Of a stretch of DNA of 64,000 nt, positions 25,216-41,998 are shown one piece after another. The notes beneath the pieces were generated by a model. That model worked only from the letters and a program-made list of their open reading frames with translations. It had not been told where the DNA came from and ran no database searches. Made by a program: the position numbers and the translations under genes. This stretch comes from Polyodon spathula (lineage: Eukaryota; Chordata; Actinopteri; Acipenseriformes; Polyodontidae). The stretch covers positions 24,616,647-24,680,646 of the forward strand of contig NC_054549.1 in assembly GCF_017654505.1 (NCBI RefSeq). The letters run 5' to 3'. How positions within the stretch are numbered: the stretch's first letter is position 1; each line of letters starts with the position of its first letter.

Positions 25216-26440
25216 TTTTCATTATGTTCACATTTGCAGACCCAGAAACCGAAGGGTATATAAGCAGTGCTTAATTTGTGGCGGAGCTGAGCTAGGGTAC
25301 CTCTCAATTAGAAATCGCTGTAAGTGATGTAGTCAAAGAGATGGGAGCTATTAACCATTTCAAAATACTAAGGGACAAGCTCTGTGCGCTTTATAGAACA
25401 CCTGGCAAAAATTGAATGGAGCTTAAAGAATGTGCTGACAGTTTAGACATTCAACTGTGCAAAACTGGCAGAATCTTAGATACTAGGTGGGTGGCATCGA
25501 GCTTTAGAATGGTAGACGCTGTGTGGAAAAGTTATCCTGCTCTTCACAAATATTTCACCTCTGCAGCAGAGAATGACTCACGGGACAGTATGTCTCATCA
25601 AAGCTACTTTGGCAGGGCCAAGCGCTTTTGTTTACCAATCTCAGCCTCATGTGCAATGCTTTACAAGAATTGTCGGAACTGTCAGTTGAGCTTCAAAAGA
25701 GGGACTGTACAATTATTGAAGCACATCGAGCAATCTTCAGGGTGGGTGTTTGAGGTCATGGCAGAGCAGCCTGGAAGATACATCCAACTGAGTCAGAGGG
25801 GAATCGAGGAGAACTTTTTTGAGGGGGTGACTCTAAATGCAGGAAATCCCGGCAACAAGAAGCTTTGCCAGAGGCAGTTTTTACGTAGTTTGGTGAGGAA
25901 CATGGAAGATCTCACGTTGTTCAGGACAGGTGCCAGACAAAACAGGATACTGCAAGCTGATCGAGGAATTAAAGGTGCTTTACAAGCAATACTGCCCGAC
26001 AAGTCAGGTGCATTGTACGAGCAAACTGAAGTGGAATCTCTTTGCAAGCACTTCGGCATTGACTGTCCACGTACGACTATATGGGCATACAGGCAGTTCA
26101 GGGAAAGTAATGGACAAGACCTCCAAAGTGAATTGACCTATTTGTGAAAGTCAACACTATTGCAATCTCTAGTGCAGAGTGTGATCGTGGCTTTTATCAG
26201 ATTTGCATCTCAATCTGTGCTGCCCTGCATGTCTCCACCATAGTATCACTGCTCTTTCTGAACCTTGTCGGCCCACTTCTGACAAAACTCAACCCTGTCC
26301 CCTATGTGAGGTCTTGGATTGCTAAAGGACACAGAAGTGCTACGGACACAGAAAGCAAATCCAGAAAGAGGGAGGAGAGGCAAGAGGACATGACTGTGTT
26401 ATGGACTTTTCTGGAGGAACAGACCCGGTAAGCCCACTAC
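25216..26440 (+). pseudogene. hAT-type transposase relic (KIAA1586-like)
   Basis: A 243-codon open frame at 25416-26147 reads LDTRWVASSFRMVDAVWKSY, then a region with KRFCLPISASCAMLYKNC. The following frame at 26144-26431 holds the hAT C-terminal dimerisation-like block ISSAECDRGF...VSLLFLNLVGPLL...YVRSWIAKGH. This combination is typical of hAT-derived proteins such as KIAA1586. The N-terminal zinc finger and the first catalytic part are missing, and a frameshift near 26145 separates the two parts. With the Tc1 fragment directly upstream, it is a truncated transposon and not a host gene, although the long frame is well kept. Confidence 0.75.
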
Positions 26441-28176
26441 ATTTTCCCTTGATTTGCACACCTGCTCATACCTTTTTTTTTAACCAAAAATGTGTTATGA
26501 AAATGTTAATAATGAATAACATGAGAATGTTATCTTTAAAATGATGTATTTATGTCAATAGTCGTTATCCATGGGCTATAGTAAGATTCTGAAACCTCAC
26601 GGAAGCAACGACAGGTCCATCAGAGTAGAAATGTTTTAAAAATACAGTAAGCCTAATAGCATATGATTATGGTATTTGAAATTATTTAATTTATTTATTT
26701 TTACTACAGAGGCTGTTGAACAGAACGTAAAACAAACAGCTTTCAGAAACCAAACTGGAAAGTCAGCCCAGATAAAAGGTATTCCTGTCTGAAGTTAAAT
26801 CAGTACTACATGATCTAGCACAGCCACCTCGCTTCAGCCTGCTGCTTACTTTTTTGCAGATGCAATTTTAGACCCGAATAGCCACGTTTTCTTTGTTTTG
26901 ACTAGGTATTAATAAAATAGGTTATTGGATGGGTCAAATAAAATGACAACAAACTTGCTGCATACATTGCCTTCATTAAAGTATGCCAGATGCCCTTAGG
27001 TAATCAAGTTTTGTGGTTGTTTTTAATCAATTTCCACAGCTGTGTAATTTGGCAAAACTTTGCATTAACTTCCAAACAATTCAGTGGATGCAGAGCGTGC
27101 AATCTCAATGTATGGGCAAGTCAACTGCAGGGAGATGCTGCATGCTTGCCTTTAACAAATGACAGCACTCTGAAGGGCATATAAAACAAATCAAAAACAT
27201 ACTATGCTAAAGAAAGCTTTTGGTTTGCAAGCCTCATTTCACAGAAGCAGCGTCTTTGTGATTATGTGTCTGCTGCAAGGATTTGGTTTGTCAAAAGAAA
27301 GTTGTAGTGGAAAGGACCTAGGAAGTGCTAGTAAACTGTATCAATGGGTTCCTTAAAGAATTCTTCAACCAAGTATGGTAGCAAATGTCGGGGTATACAG
27401 TATTGATCTTAAAAGTGGAAAATCTTAATATCACTGACATTGAAATGAATTAGAAATATACTGCATATGTTGTTACTGATAGAAATGCACTAAAGAAACT
27501 GGCCTGCACTGTTGATGAGTCCTGTTTCAGTTGAATTAAAGCAATACACTGTTTAAATTAATTGAATACACTATCATATTTTAAAATGAAAATACATGTT
27601 TGATATAACAAGTGCTTCTTTCAAAAGTGCACATGTGAGACCTGGAAGTGAATGTCGGGTACGATTTATGGAAGTACTGTATTTAATTAACAAGTTGAAA
27701 AAATAGGTAACCATTACCCTGCAACACTCTGCCCCTAGTGGATGTAAGACACAACACTTTTCTTTTTTTCTATGTGATGTTTGCTATTGGTGTATTTGCT
27801 ACATCCACCAAAGTGGTTGTACTGTGGTCTACCATCTGTACTGGAAGGGCAGACATGCTTCTGTGAGCCCAACCAAAGCCACTGGTGTGCTGTAAACTTT
27901 TTTAAAAGGTCATCAGTGTGTGACGATTGAAACAGAAAATGATTCAAAATTAATATGATATTTTGTGCTCATACCAAATAGCTTTTGAAGAAGCAAGGGG
28001 CTTCAAATTACAACTTTTATTTATTTTATTTTTTTACTGTCCATTACCTTTTTATGGTGTGTGCATTCTGAGTGATTCTTGCTGCAATTCAAAAGTATTG
28101 TTATTTCTTTTTAGTCTGTAGTGAGATGTTTATAGTTCAGGGGTTGCTATGCAGTTCTAACCACCTGCCATATATC
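26441..28176. other. Non-coding stretch, nothing recognised
   Basis: AT-rich DNA without a supported gene or repeat family. Confidence 0.5.
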
Positions 28177-28330
28177 TCCCTTATAAAAGTTTACCATATA
28201 AAAAGCATGGCAGACTGTAATGCAAAGTGAAAGCATGGTAAAGTGTTTCAAAGCCCAGAGAGGTACAGAAAAGCATATGAAACACCATGGCAAACTAGCA
28301 TAGTATAATCATGGGAAAACTGCAAAATGA
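28177..28330. mobile_element. Small MITE, one end (family also at 51196-51393)
   Basis: It starts TCCCTTATAAAAGTTTACCA and continues with GCATGGTAAAG and CCCAGAGAGGTA, which match the reverse complement of 51196-51393. The far terminal repeat is missing, so this copy is truncated. Confidence 0.65.
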
Positions 28331-30539
28331 CTTAGCAAATTGATTGTGGTACTCTGTTATATGTAGGCTAGATCAAGTGTCTTCATATTTTGTAAGCACC
28401 AGCGCCCTCTAGTGTACAGCAGTCAATTGCCACTTGAGTCAAAGTGGCAGATTGCCAGATGACGAGACTATAGAGAGACTGTGGCTGACCTAGCCCATGT
28501 TGCATATATCTATGACAGGCAAAAGTAACTGAAGTGCAGCTCCCAAACGCAGATGAAAGCATCTTGACACACACGTCTTGCAAAAAGAATATTCCGAATG
28601 ATTGACAACATCATGAAAAGGTAAGGGGACAGTAAGCAAAACCTAAGGAAATACATTTTGACTGTATTATTTGGTGCTACTGCATAATTCATTGGTGATT
28701 ACTTCATTTTTCTATTCTTGCCTTATGTAAGCTTGGAAGAAAGCAGTGAGCCCATTGTGTTTCCATCCCCCAGAGCATGCTTCCTTTCCCTGGAAATGCA
28801 TTTGCTTGGCACTACATCACTCTGTGAGTCAAGTAGGCTTCAAGCTCTGTTACAGCAGCCCAGGAACCAAAACAGAATTTTTTTGTAGTGAATTTGGAAT
28901 TATTTATCTGCAATAGAACGTTCCATGATTAGAATGTATTACCCTGATTTTGTCATTCCACAAGTTATTTGAAAGTTCAGTCTGTGCGTATTTCTGTTTT
29001 TTTTTTTGTTTGTTTTGTTATATTGATAACATTTTAATATTTCAGATGTTATTTATTTATTTACTGTCCCCTCCTTCTTAGTTAATTTGTTCAGGAGCTG
29101 CTCTTCTAGCTGCCTGCTTTACATACAAGCAGTTTTGTTTTTTAACCCAAAGCGGTGCTCTTGGTGGTGCTGGAGCTTACTGACAGAAACACACTTTTGT
29201 TGATCTAGCCTATGGTACATATGTCTATGATAGGCAACTAGAGCTGAAGCACAGCTCTTTAACACTGAATTAAACAATAAAAAACCACTTTTTGTTGGGA
29301 AAAAAAGAACACAAAATTTATGAAAATGTAACGTTGTCTAGAAATGTAGAAAAAAACCCCCAGAAAGAACAGACCTTTGTATAACTATATTTATACAGAC
29401 ACCAATGTTAGATACATTCTCAGTAATGAAGGAGTACTGGCTACAAAACACCAACCATTGTTGGAAAGTAACACATTACATGTAATGTAATGGGTCATTC
29501 TTCAGCTAACACATTACATTCTCAACGTTTCAGTATGTTTAACATACCTTTGTCAAGGGAAAGTGTGTTTGAAAACAAACAGTGAAGGCATGTGTAGGCT
29601 TTTGATCCCTTGGCAACAACACTGACATTTCTATTTAAATCTATTAATGTGTTTGTGATGCCATTTACTACATAGTTAATGATGTAACAATCTGCTATTC
29701 CATAGTTGGGAGAAATACTATATTCATAAAATGAAATGGTTGAAATATAACCAAAAATGTATTTATTTAAAAAAGAAGTGTAGAATTATAACAACAACAT
29801 CAAGATGCTTTAAAACAAAAACACGTGATTTAGTTTAATTGATTTATTTTTCCAATAAGTAAAAACACCCTTGGCATTGCCTTTGTATTTTAATTAATAT
29901 TTAGAAATTGTATTATGAGGTCTTATTTTCCTTTCGTTTTGTATTGTATTGGTATATTTTATTGAGCAAATAAAAAAATAATAATAATAATAATAAAAAC
30001 GACCTTCTATTTAATCCTTTGTGCATAGTGATATTGATTCTATTGGCTTTCCTTTATTAGTCTGTATTGTACATCTAATTGCATTTCTTCTAAAACTACA
30101 AATTGTAGGTCATTCATGTTCTGTCCATGTTTTGTAAAGCAGTGAACTATGGGTTAATTTACTTTGTATTTCTTGTGTTGGATATGTGATTCTGTATTGC
30201 TTTATATAATGTTGTACCTGTCACTCCTACATATTTTATTGTGTTACTTTTTGTGGCACAATATACCATAAACAAGGTTGCTATTTGCATGACTAGTTTC
30301 TTATGACTTAATATTTATTTTCACTATTCGCGATTTCATATATTTACAAATAGTATATATATACAATTTGCATACTGTATAAATAGATTATACATACACA
30401 CACTGTGGAATTTGGTATTTTTTTGTTTTGATTTTTGTTTAAACAAATGAATGAACACACAACCAGGACTAATCAAATTTGAAACGATATGAATGAAATT
30501 CTTTTTCTAATCATGAAATCAGACTTCTAGAGGGAAAGA
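28331..30539. other. Non-coding stretch upstream of grm7
   Basis: No gene is supported. A perfect 16-bp palindrome ACATTACATGTAATGT lies near 29475. Confidence 0.5.

Positions 30540-33710
<3,171 letters not shown>

Positions 33711-33799
<89 letters not shown>
33711..33799. repeat. (AAT)n microsatellite
   Basis: A pure AAT tract of about 89 bases, ending directly at the palindromic MITE. Confidence 0.97.
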
Positions 33800-33800
<1 letters not shown>

Positions 33801-33940
33801 GGCTTCAGTGAGTTACAGGCAAATAATTTCATCCAGGGTTTCTGTGACATCATCAATTACGAGACCAAAGGTAGAGTAATTTATAAAGTGTCACAGAAAC
33901 GTGAGATGTAATTGTTTTCCTATAACTCACTGAAGCCCAT
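33798..33940. mobile_element. Near-complete palindromic MITE (143 bp)
   Basis: The ends are ATGGGCTTCAGTGAGTTA and, inverted, TAACTCACTGAAGCCCAT, perfect over 18 bases. The arms continue to pair imperfectly inwards (TTTCTGTGACA against TGTCACAGAAA), so nearly the whole element can fold into one hairpin. There is no coding content. Confidence 0.85.
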
Positions 33941-34746
33941 CTATTATTGTATATAATGAACTGCTCTTGGGGGTCTGTCTTGGTGCTCACTGAAGAGGCC
34001 CATCTATAGTCTTCATCCATGTATTACAATTTAATAATGGGAGCAGTAGATGCAGGGGCATGGCTGTGTGCACATCAGAACAGGGGAATATAATATTAAA
34101 CTCTATAAGCGCTGTCACATCATGATGTTGTAGGTGCTTCATTTGATTTGTATTTAAATATGAATTAGAAATTAAACGAAAATCAATAATAGGCACGGTA
34201 ACTGTACCATTTGTTGATTGACAGACTTCTCAGAATAGTTGAAGTGTTTTTTTAAAAGGTCATTTTAGAGATAAAAAAAAAAAAAAAAAAATACAGTGGA
34301 ATATACCAGCGTAATACATTGATACATTGATATGTGAATATATTTTTGCCATGATATACAGTAATTTTTAAGTTTCAATATCCAGTTATTTTATTTCAGT
34401 ATGTGGAACCAGTACAGGCTCATTCAGAGGGTCGTCACAATCAGACAGTACCTGAAAGGGAGTTTATAAAAGCGACATGTTTTCTGATATGTCATTTATC
34501 AAGGATGGGAAGACGGACCGTAGTCTACCATTAAGTATTGCTACGCAGTGGGTAGGCCCACTGTTTAATTCCATGGTCATTGCTAATCCTGACACTTGCA
34601 TTAAAACTAACTGTATGCATTATTAAATTAACATTAATTAGTGTAATCAATGTATGTGCGCTTCTTGCGGCCTGACAATTACTTCATTACCTGTATATCA
34701 TATATATTACAATAACTATATATATACATGTAATATTACTATATAT

Positions 34747-34783
<37 letters not shown>

Positions 34784-35244
34784 AGCGCTATCATAGATAT
34801 TCAATAATATATATATATATGTATGATCTATAGGCACGATATATATATAATTAGTATATTTATATTATTATATATATATATATACTATTATATATAGATT
34901 ATTTACATGTCTTGATGTAGATAATCTTTAGGGCTGTCACCAATTAAATTTTTGATTGGTTAATTTATTATGGGCATTAATTGATTAATCGGTAGATTAT
35001 CCGTGTATATTTTTTTAATAGGTAACAATCTTATAGCGACTGCCCTGCCATGGTCTATTTATTAATATCCAAAATCATTAAAAAATAAAAAAAAAGTATT
35101 CCTTCAATTTATAATATCACTTAACCAAAATTTATTAGATTTGGTCTTTTTAAAAGCATTTATTATTATTATTATTTTTGTTTTAGTAAATGTAACACAT
35201 TTCCACTGAACAACCGTTCTTTCAGGCCACTGTCAGTCACACAC
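33941..35244. other. Non-coding stretch with (AT)n mosaics
   Basis: AT-rich palindromic tracts at about 34690-34890. AGGGCTGTCACCAATTAA near 34931 resembles the end of small hAT-type elements. Nothing else is recognised. Confidence 0.45.
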
Positions 35245-36852
35245 AGTGCCTATAGTAGTATTTAACCCCCTTGGACGTTTTCACAGTTTGTTGTGTTACA
35301 ACCTGAAATCTTGATGTATTTAAATGGATTTTTTTCCCTTTGATTTACACAATCTACTCAACACTTTCAATGTATGAAAAAATGGGGGGGGGGGGGGGGG
35401 GGGGGGGCAACCTGACACCTGTCTCTGTAGGTCTCACAGTATGGTAGTATAAATTTCAACAACCATAACTGGAAAGTCACAGGTCAAACATTGATTATTG
35501 GGCGTTATGCAGTTGCAACCCGCCCCGTGCAAGTGTTCGCCTGACACACCTGTCTCTGTAAGGTCCCACAGTTGGGTAGTGCATTCAAAGTAAAGATACT
35601 ACCATGAAGACCAAGGAGCTTTCAAACCAACTCCGGAATAAAGTTGTGGAAAGGCACAGATCAGGAGGGGTATAAAAATATTTCAAAAGCATTGATTATC
35701 CCTTGGAGTACAGTCAAGTTGATCATTAAGAAGTGGAAGGTACACTGCACCACCCAGAATCTGCTTAGAGCAGGCCGTCCTCCCAAACTGAGCATCCGAG
35801 TAAGAAGGGCATTGCTCAGAGAATCCACCAAGATGCCAATGACAACTCTAAAAGACCTACAGCATTCCATGGCTGACATGGGAGAAACTGTCTATGTGTC
35901 AACAATAGCTGAGGTACTACATAGATCTGGCCTGTATGGAAGAGTGGCAAGAAGGAAGCCATTTCTGTAAAAAAGCCCATGTAAAATCCTGCTTGGAATT
36001 TGCAAAAAGGCATTTGGGAGACTCTGAAAAGATATGGTAAAAGATTTTGTGGTCCAATAAAACAAAAATTGAACTATTTGGCCTAAATGCAAAGCGTTAT
36101 GTCTGGCACAAACCCAACACAGCACATCACCCAGGTAACACCATCCCTACTGAGAAGCATGATGATGGCAGCATCATGCTAAGGGGATGCTTTTCATCGG
36201 CAGGGACTGGGAAGCTTGTCGGTACAGGGCAAAATGGATGGAGCTAAATACAAGCAAGTCTGCAAAGTCCAAAGACCAGGACAGAGATTCACCTTTCATC
36301 AGGACAATGACCCCAAGCACACAGCCAAAATTACATGGAGTGGCTTAAAATAAAAAAAAAGTGAATGTCCTAGAGTGGCCAGTCAAAGCCCAGACTTGAA
36401 TCTGATTGAGAATCTGTGACAAGACTTGAAGATTGCTGTCCACCAATGATCTCCATCCAACTTGACAGAGCTTGAACAAATTTGCCAAGAAGAATGGACA
36501 AGTATTGGACGATCCAGATGTGCAAGTCTGTTAGAGACTTACCCCTAAAGACTCACAGCTGTAATTGCTGCCAAAGGTAGTTCTACCAAGTATTGACTCA
36601 GGGTGGTAAATACTTATCTAACCAAGACATTTCAGTTTTTTTTTTTTTTTTTTTTTTTTTGATTATCTGTTGTTTCAGAATAAAAATGTTCTTGCCTCTT
36701 CAAAGTGTTGAGTAGGTTGTGTAAATCAAAATAAAAAATAAATCCCATTTAAATGCATCAAGTTTTCAGGTTGTAACATAACAAACTGTGAAAATGTCCA
36801 AGGGGGGGGGGGGGGGGGGGGGGGTTGGGTGAATAGTTTACTATAGGCATTG
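35245..36852 (+). mobile_element. Degenerate Tc1-like transposon with long inverted repeats
   Basis: The left end CAGTGCCTATAG (35245) and right end CTATAGGCATTG (36841-36852) are inverted, with TA just outside the right end (CA on the left, probably a mutated TA). Inner arms (CACAGTTTGTTGTGTTACAACC) pair over roughly 150-200 bases. The transposase is readable from about 35603: ISKALIIPWSTVKLIIKKW (helix-turn-helix), AGRPPKLS, and the STIAEVLHRSGLYGRVARRK block. Later parts (36050-36500) are full of stops and frameshifts. The element carries two long G runs, 35384-35407 and 36802-36824, and a T tract at about 36637-36660. Confidence 0.88.
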
Positions 36853-37418
36853 TACCTGAAAACACAAGCCAGCTGAGCTGTGTTTGCATCGTTGGTTCAG
36901 TTATTGCTTGCCAAGGTAAATAGCAGCATACCTTTAGCCATAAAGCCAATTTGAACTCATGCTGAAGTACATGTGCTAACAGAAAATGTTGCAAAATGTT
37001 TTAGAGTGAAAAAAGAAATTTATTCCAAAACCCAGCAGCCATAAATCGAAATATGTGCCTTCTTTAGGATCTTTACCAGATAGGTAAACAGTTCAGTTCT
37101 TCATTGACTGGAGTGTGCTCTCAGAAAGACCAAGCTGGGAACTGCATGACATTTACTTGCTTAAAGAACTGAAAACTATCAATTTTCTCAAACACCAATA
37201 TCTTGTAACTTAGATTGCAGCTAAACATATTCTGCCATTAACAGTCGTTTGGGGATTTAAAGACAGTGTTTCTGTTAATGAAAGTAATGGGTGCACATTG
37301 GTAATGACTACTAGTAGGTAAAATACTGTAATACATCCCAGAGGAAAGTATTACTTTTAATCTAAGGCTCTTCATTAAAACATCAATAAAGCTGTTAATT
37401 TTGTAACAAGTTCTAGGG
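36853..37418. other. Non-coding stretch, nothing recognised
   Basis: Short unassigned spacer between the Tc1 and the hAT end. Confidence 0.5.
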
Positions 37419-39300
37419 CAGGGGTCAGCAACCTTTTTGTGCAAGAGAGCCAAACTGAATGTAAATGTAGAGCAAGTGGTCCGCAAAGAGCCAATCATAA
37501 ACACGCAATTTATGAACGTTAAAATGAAAAAATAAAAAAATAAGTAATTGAAACTGATTATTGTACAGTCTTTTAATGTAACTTCTGCTGCCGCATCGTT
37601 TTGCTCAAGTCCAGTTCATAACTGGTCAAGTTTAGCTTCATGCAAGCTTTCAGGCTTTCTTCTGTTAATCTTGAGTGCACATTGTTTTTATTATGATGGG
37701 TGGGAGAACGCACATATAGGTGGAACCAAACACCGTTAAGAGGGCAAAACTGACATTCTGCATTGTGCCGTATGCAAATGGAAGTCCATTCCAAGTTTTA
37801 CAAAATTAGGTTTACATCGCGCTCCAATTTCTTCAAATCAGTCCATTTATGCAGTTTAGCTAGTTCTGCATGTTGCCGAGCAAGGCTTTCCAGATTTGAA
37901 TTTAGAGTGTGAAACTTTTCAATCCAAATGTCTGACTCCTTGAAGTTGGCAACTTCCAGCTCTTAATCTCTGATTGAGATGCCCAGAATCACCGTCAAGC
38001 CAGTCTTCCACACAGTGTCATGGGGATGAATCATAAACGAACAAAGTGTTGTGTCTGTGCAAGTCTACAAAATGAGGCTTGAACAACATTAGCAGATCAG
38101 ATGTAAACACCACAAGCTGCTGCAGACCTAGATTGTTGCTAGGATCCTCTACCATGCATGAATCTCGAAACATTTATAACATCTCAAAGTCAGTCAGTCT
38201 GCCAGTCTCAATATCTCTGATAAACAGATTAAATTTGGATTCAAATGCAAAAAACGGCATTGAGACAGGACAATGTTTCCTTGCCCTTGAAGTTTAACAC
38301 TGAGTTGATTCAAATGACCTGTACAACTTGAGAAGCCAGTCACAGTCTGAAAGTTCAGGATGCGTAACCATTTTCATTTCTAGGAATGTCTTTACTTTTT
38401 TTAAGCAGATGGCAAAGTGAATTAAAAACTTTGCCATGGGACAGCCAATGTACACTGTTGTGCAAAAATTCTGGATACTCGCAATCCACTTTTTCCAGCA
38501 AGCACTGGAATTGATGAAATTGGAACAAAAAAGCAACAAATCCCTTGTGTTTCCCTATCATGCTGGGTGCACCGACAGTACACACTGAAATAAACTTCCC
38601 TAACTGGATCTACTTCTCGCTGACAAAATCCAGCACAACTTGAACTATCTCTTCACCTCATGTTTGATTTTTTTATTGGCAGAATTGCAAGTATTTCTTC
38701 TCTTGCTAAGTTGCCACATATATATCATCTGAGTATACGTAGCTGTGCAACATCACAGACATCCATTGACTCATCCAAAGCCAACGAAACATGTAACAAA
38801 ACTTGTGTTTTCTATTTATGTTTTTGCAGATAAAAGCATATTAAAGATAAAGTCATATTTGCTGCAAGATTTTGTCATTATTGGGGAATTTTTCAAATAG
38901 CTTTTCACATATTAGCTTACATTTGTGAATGATCTCTAAAGAGCCTGTGAAACTTATTGAATTAAAATGTCCATCTTCATTCAACCATGCCAGTAGTTTA
39001 CTTTGCCCTGCTATCATTGTTTCTTTGCAGCTCCTTGCAGGCCTTTTTACATGCCTCACCTTCTGGGTATTTCACTGAAAATGAGGCACATTTTGTCATG
39101 AGATGTCGTTGTAAATTCTATTTTTTTGTTTGAAGCCAGTCATTAACTGCATCTGAGACAATGTGGAAATCCTGACTTCTCCACAAAGGCATACATATCA
39201 GTCAATTCCGGCTGAAAAGAACATTATTCATCACAAATTTTATTTATTTTTTGTTGCCATTTTTTAAATGAAACCAAAGAGCTCTATACTACACTTCGAA
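37419..39300 (-). pseudogene. hAT-type transposase relic, antisense
   Basis: The low-coordinate end carries CAGGGGTCAGCAACCTTTTT (37419-37438), a classic hAT terminal motif. On the minus strand transposase pieces of the GTF2IRD2/EPM2AIP1-like hAT group can be read: GAPSMIGKHKGFVAFL (about 38570), CLLEKVDCEYPEFLHNSVHW (about 38500), LSHGKVFN, ELSDCDWLLKL (about 38340), and the C-terminal NNVHSRLTEESLKACMKLNL (about 37640-37680). Frames are broken many times. No second hAT end was found on the high-coordinate side, where readable homology fades by about 39120. Inactive. Confidence 0.78.
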
Positions 39301-40865
39301 ACTGAAAAAACACAGTCAAAGCAGGGTTACAGACTGTATCTTATGTACATATTGCTTGTGGACAGATCTGTCAACCAATCAAAAAATGATGAAACAGACT
39401 CCAGGAATACAAGGAATACAAGCACCAATAGAAGCAGCTGGTAGGTGGATGTAAAAATTAATAAAGTAGTGATTTAGTCCAGTTAGTCTCTGATTTAAAA
39501 AACAAGCCCCTAAATCTGATAAAATAAGTCATAACATAGGATGATGACCTTCAGTGCATTCAGCATTTTTTTACCAGTGGCTACTCTAAACTACACTAAA
39601 CGTGTTGCTTGTTCATGGTTTTTCGATGATGAACCCAAGCCAGCTCAAAACAAACATGGTCCTCTTAATGGTGAGTGATTTATTACAATGTTTTGGGTAA
39701 AAAATACACATAATAGAATTCAAGCTCTAATACTGTTCCATTCACTGGGCTGATAAAAAGCAGATTGGCTGTGCCTTTGCAGTTGTTTCAAAATAAAAAC
39801 CTTTAAGTCACATGAAAACAGGTATTTATAGATATTCACACGTTCCATTATCTCATAGGGATAGGTGTTAATTTATGCATTGCGGGCGATTAGGGAATGA
39901 CTGTTAATTAAAATCTAAATCAAGGGTTTTATTGGAGTGATAAATGATACAAGATAAGTAGATTCCCCATCTAAAGCCAAGACAGGGAGTGGGATTCAAA
40001 CACACCCCCTTCCAAAAACAAATTGGCAACTTAATAATTGAAAATACAATGCTATAAATAAGACTAAGGGACCAATTACCTTTTTATTACCTAGGAAACG
40101 GCAACTAGATTCATGTAAACAAGCAGCTATCAGTATGACGAATATAACTATGTACAAACAAGTAAAGAATTAGGAATGGCAATTAATAAAATGAGGAGTT
40201 AGTATCATGATAAAGCACTGATTGCACTACAAATAGGTTACTGTGTTCTAAACATACATGGAAAATGTTACTGTGACATATAGATGGACAGACAGAGGGA
40301 CACCTAAATATATTCCCACACTCTGATACTCCCAAATAACTTATAAATAATGTTAGCAAGTTTCCTCAGAATTGGATAAGGTTTTTTCCAGATACATGGA
40401 GAAATGTAAAGTGTGACATATGTACATACACCCACCTCCGCTATACCCCTATCACCAGAGATGTCATCTCCTGCAGGGATAATGCAGAGCAGCCTTTTAC
40501 TTTGAAGACAGAAACTAAACCAGCAAGTGTGTTATTATTCATTAAGGTTAAATATATTTTTCATTGTGTGTTTTTTTTTCTTCCCATAGTTTTCTAAATC
40601 AGCCCCAGAAATAAACACTCAAACTCAAGGCAGTGTGCGTGTTACATTACATTGCTTGATATGGTTGTCTATTTAGGTCACGGAAATATTCTGAATTCAT
40701 GAATCCTAGGAGTCAATTATCCTTGCAAATCTATTTTAAAATCTATTCCTGTATCTTACAGCTGTTTTCAGGGACCGACATTCACAGATTTGACATCCTA
40801 CAAAAAGGGTCAAACTGCTAATAATTTCTGTTGAATACAGAATATAAAAGGATCTTAATGGAGTT

Positions 40866-40868
<3 letters not shown>
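39301..40868. other. Non-coding stretch, nothing recognised
   Basis: AT-rich unique-looking intron sequence. Confidence 0.5.

Positions 40869-40938
<70 letters not shown>
40869..40938. repeat. (TA)n microsatellite
   Basis: A pure TA tract of about 70 bases. Confidence 0.97.
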
Positions 40939-40940
<2 letters not shown>

Positions 40941-41958
40941 ACCTACTTACATTGCTTTAACTCATGGATTATCAACATATTGCTTTTATTAATTCATTTT
41001 CATTTATTTTAATAAATTGTATATAATCTTCCTGTGAGGCATATTTATGCATTGTGTTTTATGTCTAGGGCTTAACTGATCCACCACAGATACACACGTT
41101 TAAAGTAAAAAACAACACAAAAAAAAAATACTGTTCTTATTCACGGGTGATCAAAGGTTATTAAGTAATTGTGAACATATATATTTTTAGAAATGGCTCA
41201 ATTTAATAATTTATTTTATGCCTTAGGTTCCTGTAAATACATGACCGAACAGTCAAAGAGAAAAGAACTTCAAGTCTGCTAGAAAATTTAAAAGATTTAT
41301 TCAGAAGTTACCAAAACTACCAATCAAGATACAAGCAAAATAGCAGAATCTATACCAAGTATGACAGCTGTTTAGACATTCAGATACTTACACAAACATT
41401 TAAACAGTATTCTTACTGTAGCTTATGCACCTTGAATTCAATAGTGTATAGTTACCTTCTTTATGACTTGGAGGGACCACCTTAAATTCAACACATTGTG
41501 TAGTTGTCTTGCATTATGACTTAGAGGGACATGCAAGAGCCTCTTCTGAGTAAATAAAGTATTTTTGTGAAGAAGAAAGAAGAATAACAATCTGCAATGA
41601 TAGGCTCTCTGATCCGATCTTGGCTGTGTTGAAGAAAATTCATTCAAGGAATTCAAAAGAAGTGTTTGTTGTCATTGCTGCATTATCCTTTGGCAGCGAG
41701 ATGTAGTCTGTAGTCTTTAAGTTTTCAGCGGTAACAAAAATAGCTTTTTCAGAAGCGAGTTCAAAGCAGGTAGAATTTACAAGGTTGGTTACCACCATTA
41801 GCAAGATGGATCTGTTCCCATGGCTATAAAAGTTTAATGAAGAGATCAGTGCCACATTTCAACTTTGTACCTTTTTTTAGTAAGGGTTGTTGTTTGCATT
41901 AATGGGCTACAGCAAGACCCTACAGATATACCTACATATGTTCACCTGAAGTCTGCTA

Positions 41959-41998
<40 letters not shown>

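Noticed and set aside
25416..26147. A live host gene of 243 codons
   Set aside because: The content is hAT transposase-like, the C-terminus is in another frame, and there are no exon signals or N-terminal domain; a transposon relic is simpler.
29470..29485. Perfect palindrome ACATTACATGTAATGT as a regulatory site
   Set aside because: A single AT-rich palindrome is expected by chance in this much AT-rich sequence; no other support.
33711..33799. CRISPR-like array
   Set aside because: It is a uniform trinucleotide microsatellite with no spacers, in a eukaryotic context.
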